A stretch of DNA of 64,000 nucleotides. Source: Mediterranea massiliensis. Its GTDB lineage: Bacteria > Bacteroidota > Bacteroidia > Bacteroidales > Bacteroidaceae. The notes below the pieces were generated by a model. It did no database searches. It saw only the letters and a program-made list of their open reading frames with translations, and was not told the origin of the DNA. A program made the position numbers and the translations under genes. The stretch spans positions 96,541-160,540 of the forward strand of contig SUYA01000005.1 of the NCBI GenBank assembly GCA_015060695.1. The letters are read 5' to 3'. Each line of letters begins with the position of its first letter. Positions within the stretch are counted from its first letter, which is position 1. Positions 61,713-64,000 of the stretch are shown in pieces.

Positions 61713-61832
61713 TAAGGCCAAGGAGTGTCATCCAAAGGAGCAGGGTCGCTCAAAGCAAATCCTTGTTCCACTTCCACTTCAATTACTTCCACTTGTGGAG
61801 CTTCATAGTCTAAAAATTCAGTTGTTTTCATT
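61713..61832 (-). CDS. Small acidic peptide (39 residues) upstream of the GLUG-type lipoprotein
   Basis: An ATG-initiated frame encoding 39 residues with the core YEAPQVEVIEVEVEQGF (residues 9-25), then ALSDPAPLDDTPWP. It ends 22 bases before the lipoprotein start on the same strand. The core shares 12 of 17 positions with the peptide at 38610-38717. It lacks a signal peptide. Conserved core with a different tail resembles a leader/tail split, but no maturase gene is present. Function unknown. Confidence 0.72.
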
Positions 61833-61885
61833 TTCTTACAATTTATTATAATTATCATTCCAATTGCAAAGGGTATAAAACAAGA

Positions 61886-61922
61886 CAAGCGGCCTGCCGT
61901 ACCGAAGTACGAAGGTCGCTTG
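61886..61922 (-). promoter_or_regulatory. Hairpin in the leader of the peptide/lipoprotein operon
   Basis: CAAGCGGCC (61886-61894) pairs with GGTCGCTTG (61914-61922, one G-U), and CGTAC/GTACG forms an inner stem with a CGAA loop. On the minus strand TCTTGTTTTATA follows, so it looks like a terminator placed 54 bases before the small peptide start. Confidence 0.6.
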
Positions 61923-61981
61923 CTTATATCTGTTTATGAAATGTTATATCCTTACACGACAAAACCGGACGGGCTAATTTA

Positions 61982-61990
61982 CCCCCCCCC
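61982..61990. repeat. C9 homopolymer upstream of the peptide/lipoprotein operon
   Basis: Nine Cs on the + strand (G9 on the coding strand). TAAATTAG follows on the minus strand and matches seven of eight positions of the TAnnTTTG -7 box. The placement is like the C10 tract upstream of the other small peptide gene. Confidence 0.6.
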
Positions 61991-62000
61991 TAATTCATAA

Positions 62001-62612
62001 ATGTTTACATTTGTCAAATCTGTCTGCAAGAAAATCTTCATTTTTATTGTCGTTAATGCTAAAGATTAGTCCATTCAATCTGCAAAATTATACTATTTTT
62101 CCGAAATCAACTAATTTTAATTCAATTATTTGTCTTTTTTCTACAAAGAGCATAAAGAATGGTCCTGAAATGGGATTGCATCATGGTGCAAAGACAATAC
62201 AACACCTTCAAATAAGTACCCCGTATATCCCCGTGGCTTCCTTATACATGTAGAAATGAAAAGTAATCACTAGTGTATTAAAATCTTAAAAACAATGGAG
62301 TGAAAGCTAATGGTCACTGAAGGCAAAGGTTGGTCATCAGTGATGATGTAAACAAAGCGTAACCGTAACCCGTAACTGACAGATAAAATCTGTTTTCTAA
62401 TCTCTATAAATTGCTATTCTTATTATAATAATATTATATATATATAGTAAGTTTACACAAAAGAAAGTGAATTTTAGCGTTGGTTACGGGTTACGGTTAC
62501 GCTTGTGCTTATGCTTATGCTTATGCTTTATTTAACTTAGCAACCGCAGCAATTATTGAGAAAGAAAACAAGGAGGAGTAATAGGAGGGAAGTTCAATTA
62601 TAATAAAAACAA
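62001..62612. other. Non-coding stretch with inverted repeat and GCTTAT hexamers
   Basis: No supported gene. It contains the 22-bp inverted repeat described separately, and GCTTATGCTTATGCTTATGC at 62507-62526 (three and a half hexamers). The left part is AT-rich without clear features. Confidence 0.55.
62355..62504. repeat. Perfect 22-bp inverted repeat with AT-rich core
   Basis: The left arm begins AAGCGTAACCGTAACCCGTA (62355-62376), and its exact reverse complement is at 62483-62504. The arms are built of CGTAAC sub-repeats. The core contains ACAGAT/ATCTGT and a run of TA dinucleotides. The layout resembles the element at 1567-1698. Confidence 0.8.
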
Positions 62613-62646
62613 AAATCCCTGTAACTCGTTTGAATTACAGGGATTT
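62613..62646. terminator. Terminator hairpin next to the second gene fragment
   Basis: AAATCCCTGTAA (62613-62624) pairs with TTACAGGGATTT (62635-62646). It is a near copy of 58105-58138. Confidence 0.8.
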
Positions 62647-62667
62647 ATTATTGTAATTAGTATTTTA

Positions 62668-62880
62668 TTACTTATTCAAAGCCTGAGCAACGTCAACAGC
62701 GCAAGCTACTGTACAACCGACCATCGGGTTGTTACCGATACCCAAGAAGCCCATCATTTCTACGTGAGCAGGAACTGATGAAGAACCAGCGAATTGAGCA
62801 TCTGAGTGCATACGACCCATAGTATCTGTCATACCGTAAGAAGCGGCAGCCATGTTATCTGGGTGCTTGTAAGGTGTTGG
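62668..62880 (-). pseudogene. Truncated 3' end of the same conserved gene (attachment-site scar 2)
   Basis: Repeats the sequence at 58160-58325 and continues about 50 bases further into the gene (TPYKHPDNMAAASYGMTDTM). An in-frame stop appears just beyond, near 62885, where foreign sequence begins. The intact gene is probably at the far end of the integrated element, outside the window. Confidence 0.8.
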
Positions 62881-62918
62881 ATATTAGTTGATTATACTTT
62901 TGTGATTTTTTTAATAAA

Positions 62919-62948
62919 GTCTTAGTTAGATCTAACCGTCACTAAGAC
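62919..62948. repeat. Nested palindromes before the integrase gene
   Basis: GTTAGATCTAAC (62925-62936) is a perfect 12-bp palindrome, enclosed by GTCTTAGT (62919-62926) and ACTAAGAC (62941-62948). The position between the scar and the integrase start suits a recombinase or regulator site. Confidence 0.6.
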
Positions 62949-62965
62949 GTCACACTGAATTTAAA

Positions 62966-64000
62966 ATGATAAACAAAAGTAGTTATAACCTCTCTTTTAT
63001 AGTGAGAGCAAGTAAAGTAAATAAAGCAGGTAAAGCACCAATCGAGGTGTTAATATCATTAGGCGATGAACGAGTTGTTTTTTCAACAGGTAAACTTGTT
63101 GCCTTAGAATCATGGAATAAAGATAAACAATGTGTGCGTGGAGTAAATTCAGAAGCTGTTGCTTTAAACGAATTCATAAAGAATATGCGTGTGCGAATTT
63201 ATGAAGAAGAAATCAAATTAGTAAAACATGGTTTTTCTGTTACTGCCACATTGTTGCGTGATGCTTTAATGAATAAGGTTGAGTTGATTAAAGAAGAAAC
63301 GATACTTGGTATCTATAGAAAGCATAATGATTTGCAATATAAACAAATAGGCATAGGAGTTTCAAAGGGGACATATGCAAATTCGAAACATGGTTTGGAT
63401 CTATTGGAGAAGTTTATCAATGTTACCTACAATCGTGATGATGTTTTTTTACGAGAGTTGAATCGTGACTTTATTGAAGAATTTCGAATTTGGCTTCTTA
63501 CTGAACATCATTTGACACATAATGGTGCTGTTAAATATCTTGCATTGTTAAAGAAAGTGGTAAATCGTGCTGTAGCCAATAATAAAATGTCATTTAATCC
63601 ATTTGCTGATTACAGAGTTGAAAGACAGATTGTTTCTCCAGATTTTTTAACGGAAGATGAGCTTCGTAAGATCATTAATTTTAATTCTCCTTTGCCAAGA
63701 CTTGAACGAACTAGAGATATGTTTTTGTTTGCTTGCTATACCGGATTGTCTTATATAGATGTGAAAACCTTGAAAGCAGAACATCTGGAACGTGACAATC
63801 AAGGGCGAATGTGGATAAAAAAGAATCGGGTGAAAACAGGTGTCCTCTCTCGCATACCATTATTGCCGAGTGCAAAGATATTGTTAGACAAATATGCTGG
63901 AAATGAAACCTTGATGCCAATTTATTCATCTCAAGATATCAATGTTTACTTAAAAGACATCGCTATTTTATGCCATATAGATAAGCGAATAACCTTTCAT
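62966..64000 (+). CDS. Tyrosine recombinase/integrase, 3' end cut by window edge
   Basis: An open frame from the ATG at 62966 to the window end (345 residues visible). The N-terminal arm-binding and core-binding domains precede a catalytic domain from about residue 230 (LTEDELRKIINF, FACYTGLSYIDVKTL, and RITFH as the start of the HxxR box). The position of the first catalytic Arg is Ser (TGLSY), as in the CTnDOT integrase group. The second half of the catalytic site lies outside. It is the integrase of an element that entered at the scar just upstream. Confidence 0.88.
   Translation, partial: MINKSSYNLSFIVRASKVNKAGKAPIEVLISLGDERVVFSTGKLVALESWNKDKQCVRGVNSEAVALNEFIKNMRVRIYEEEIKLVKHGFSVTATLLRDALMNKVELIKEETILGIYRKHNDLQYKQIGIGVSKGTYANSKHGLDLLEKFINVTYNRDDVFLRELNRDFIEEFRIWLLTEHHLTHNGAVKYLALLKKVVNRAVANNKMSFNPFADYRVERQIVSPDFLTEDELRKIINFNSPLPRLERTRDMFLFACYTGLSYIDVKTLKAEHLERDNQGRMWIKKNRVKTGVLSRIPLLPSAKILLDKYAGNETLMPIYSSQDINVYLKDIAILCHIDKRITFH

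Overview
The window looks like the chromosome of a gut Bacteroidales species, most likely Bacteroides or Phocaeicola. The evidence is the many promoter elements of the form TAnnTTTG (the Bacteroides -7 box), a hybrid two-component system with periplasmic propellers, lipoproteins with an acidic stretch after the lipid-modified Cys, and a tyrosine recombinase of the CTnDOT type. Identification is by protein family recognition and motif reading only; no database search was run.

Positions 1-24400 are the distal part of a capsule/O-antigen locus, all on the + strand. It holds nucleotide-sugar genes (a truncated UDP-glucuronate epimerase-like gene, rfbC, and a CDP-dideoxyhexose set rfbH-rfbF-rfbG with an RmlC-like epimerase and an SDR reductase). 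A very AT-rich core follows with a Wzx-type flippase, an EpsG-type polymerase, glycosyltransferases, a WbsX-like protein and a TupA-like ATP-grasp protein. The locus ends with an initiating sugar-phosphate transferase, a DegT aminotransferase and rfbA-rfbB. A three-gene cassette (DUF262, SMC/OLD-like ATPase, unknown protein) sits inside the locus at 17469-19919 with its own promoter and is a candidate defence system. Two neighbouring capsule genes (initiating transferase and aminotransferase) carry in-frame insertions made of an AGAATKG heptamer repeat.

Positions 24441-34510 are core metabolism: a response-regulator/PPDK-type ATP-grasp fusion, gdhA, an M24 peptidase, enolase, an M48 lipoprotein protease and an acyl-CoA synthetase. 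Positions 34574-35450 and 39538-39944 are intergenic repeat clusters, including two near-identical 104-bp elements with 25-bp terminal inverted repeats. Between them are a large beta-helix surface lipoprotein with its own small upstream peptide gene, and a nitroreductase lipoprotein.

Positions 39980-55590 (minus strand) hold a GHL10-like glycosidase, a chromate-transporter pair, a hybrid two-component sensor, purL, an outer-membrane beta-barrel protein and two tandem coiled-coil surface lipoproteins. Next come a small DNA-binding protein with a C9 slippery tract and a strongly structured leader, and a tripartite HipBST-type toxin-antitoxin system with three operator-like sites spaced exactly 41 bp apart.

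From 58105 to the end is mobile DNA. Two truncated copies of the same gene 3' end (58160 and 62668) look like attachment-site scars of stacked integrative elements, and the window ends inside an integrase gene. The segment between the scars carries a second small-peptide plus surface-lipoprotein pair paralogous to the one at 35613-38717. These two pairs, both with a homopolymeric C/G tract upstream, are the most distinctive recurring arrangement in the window.
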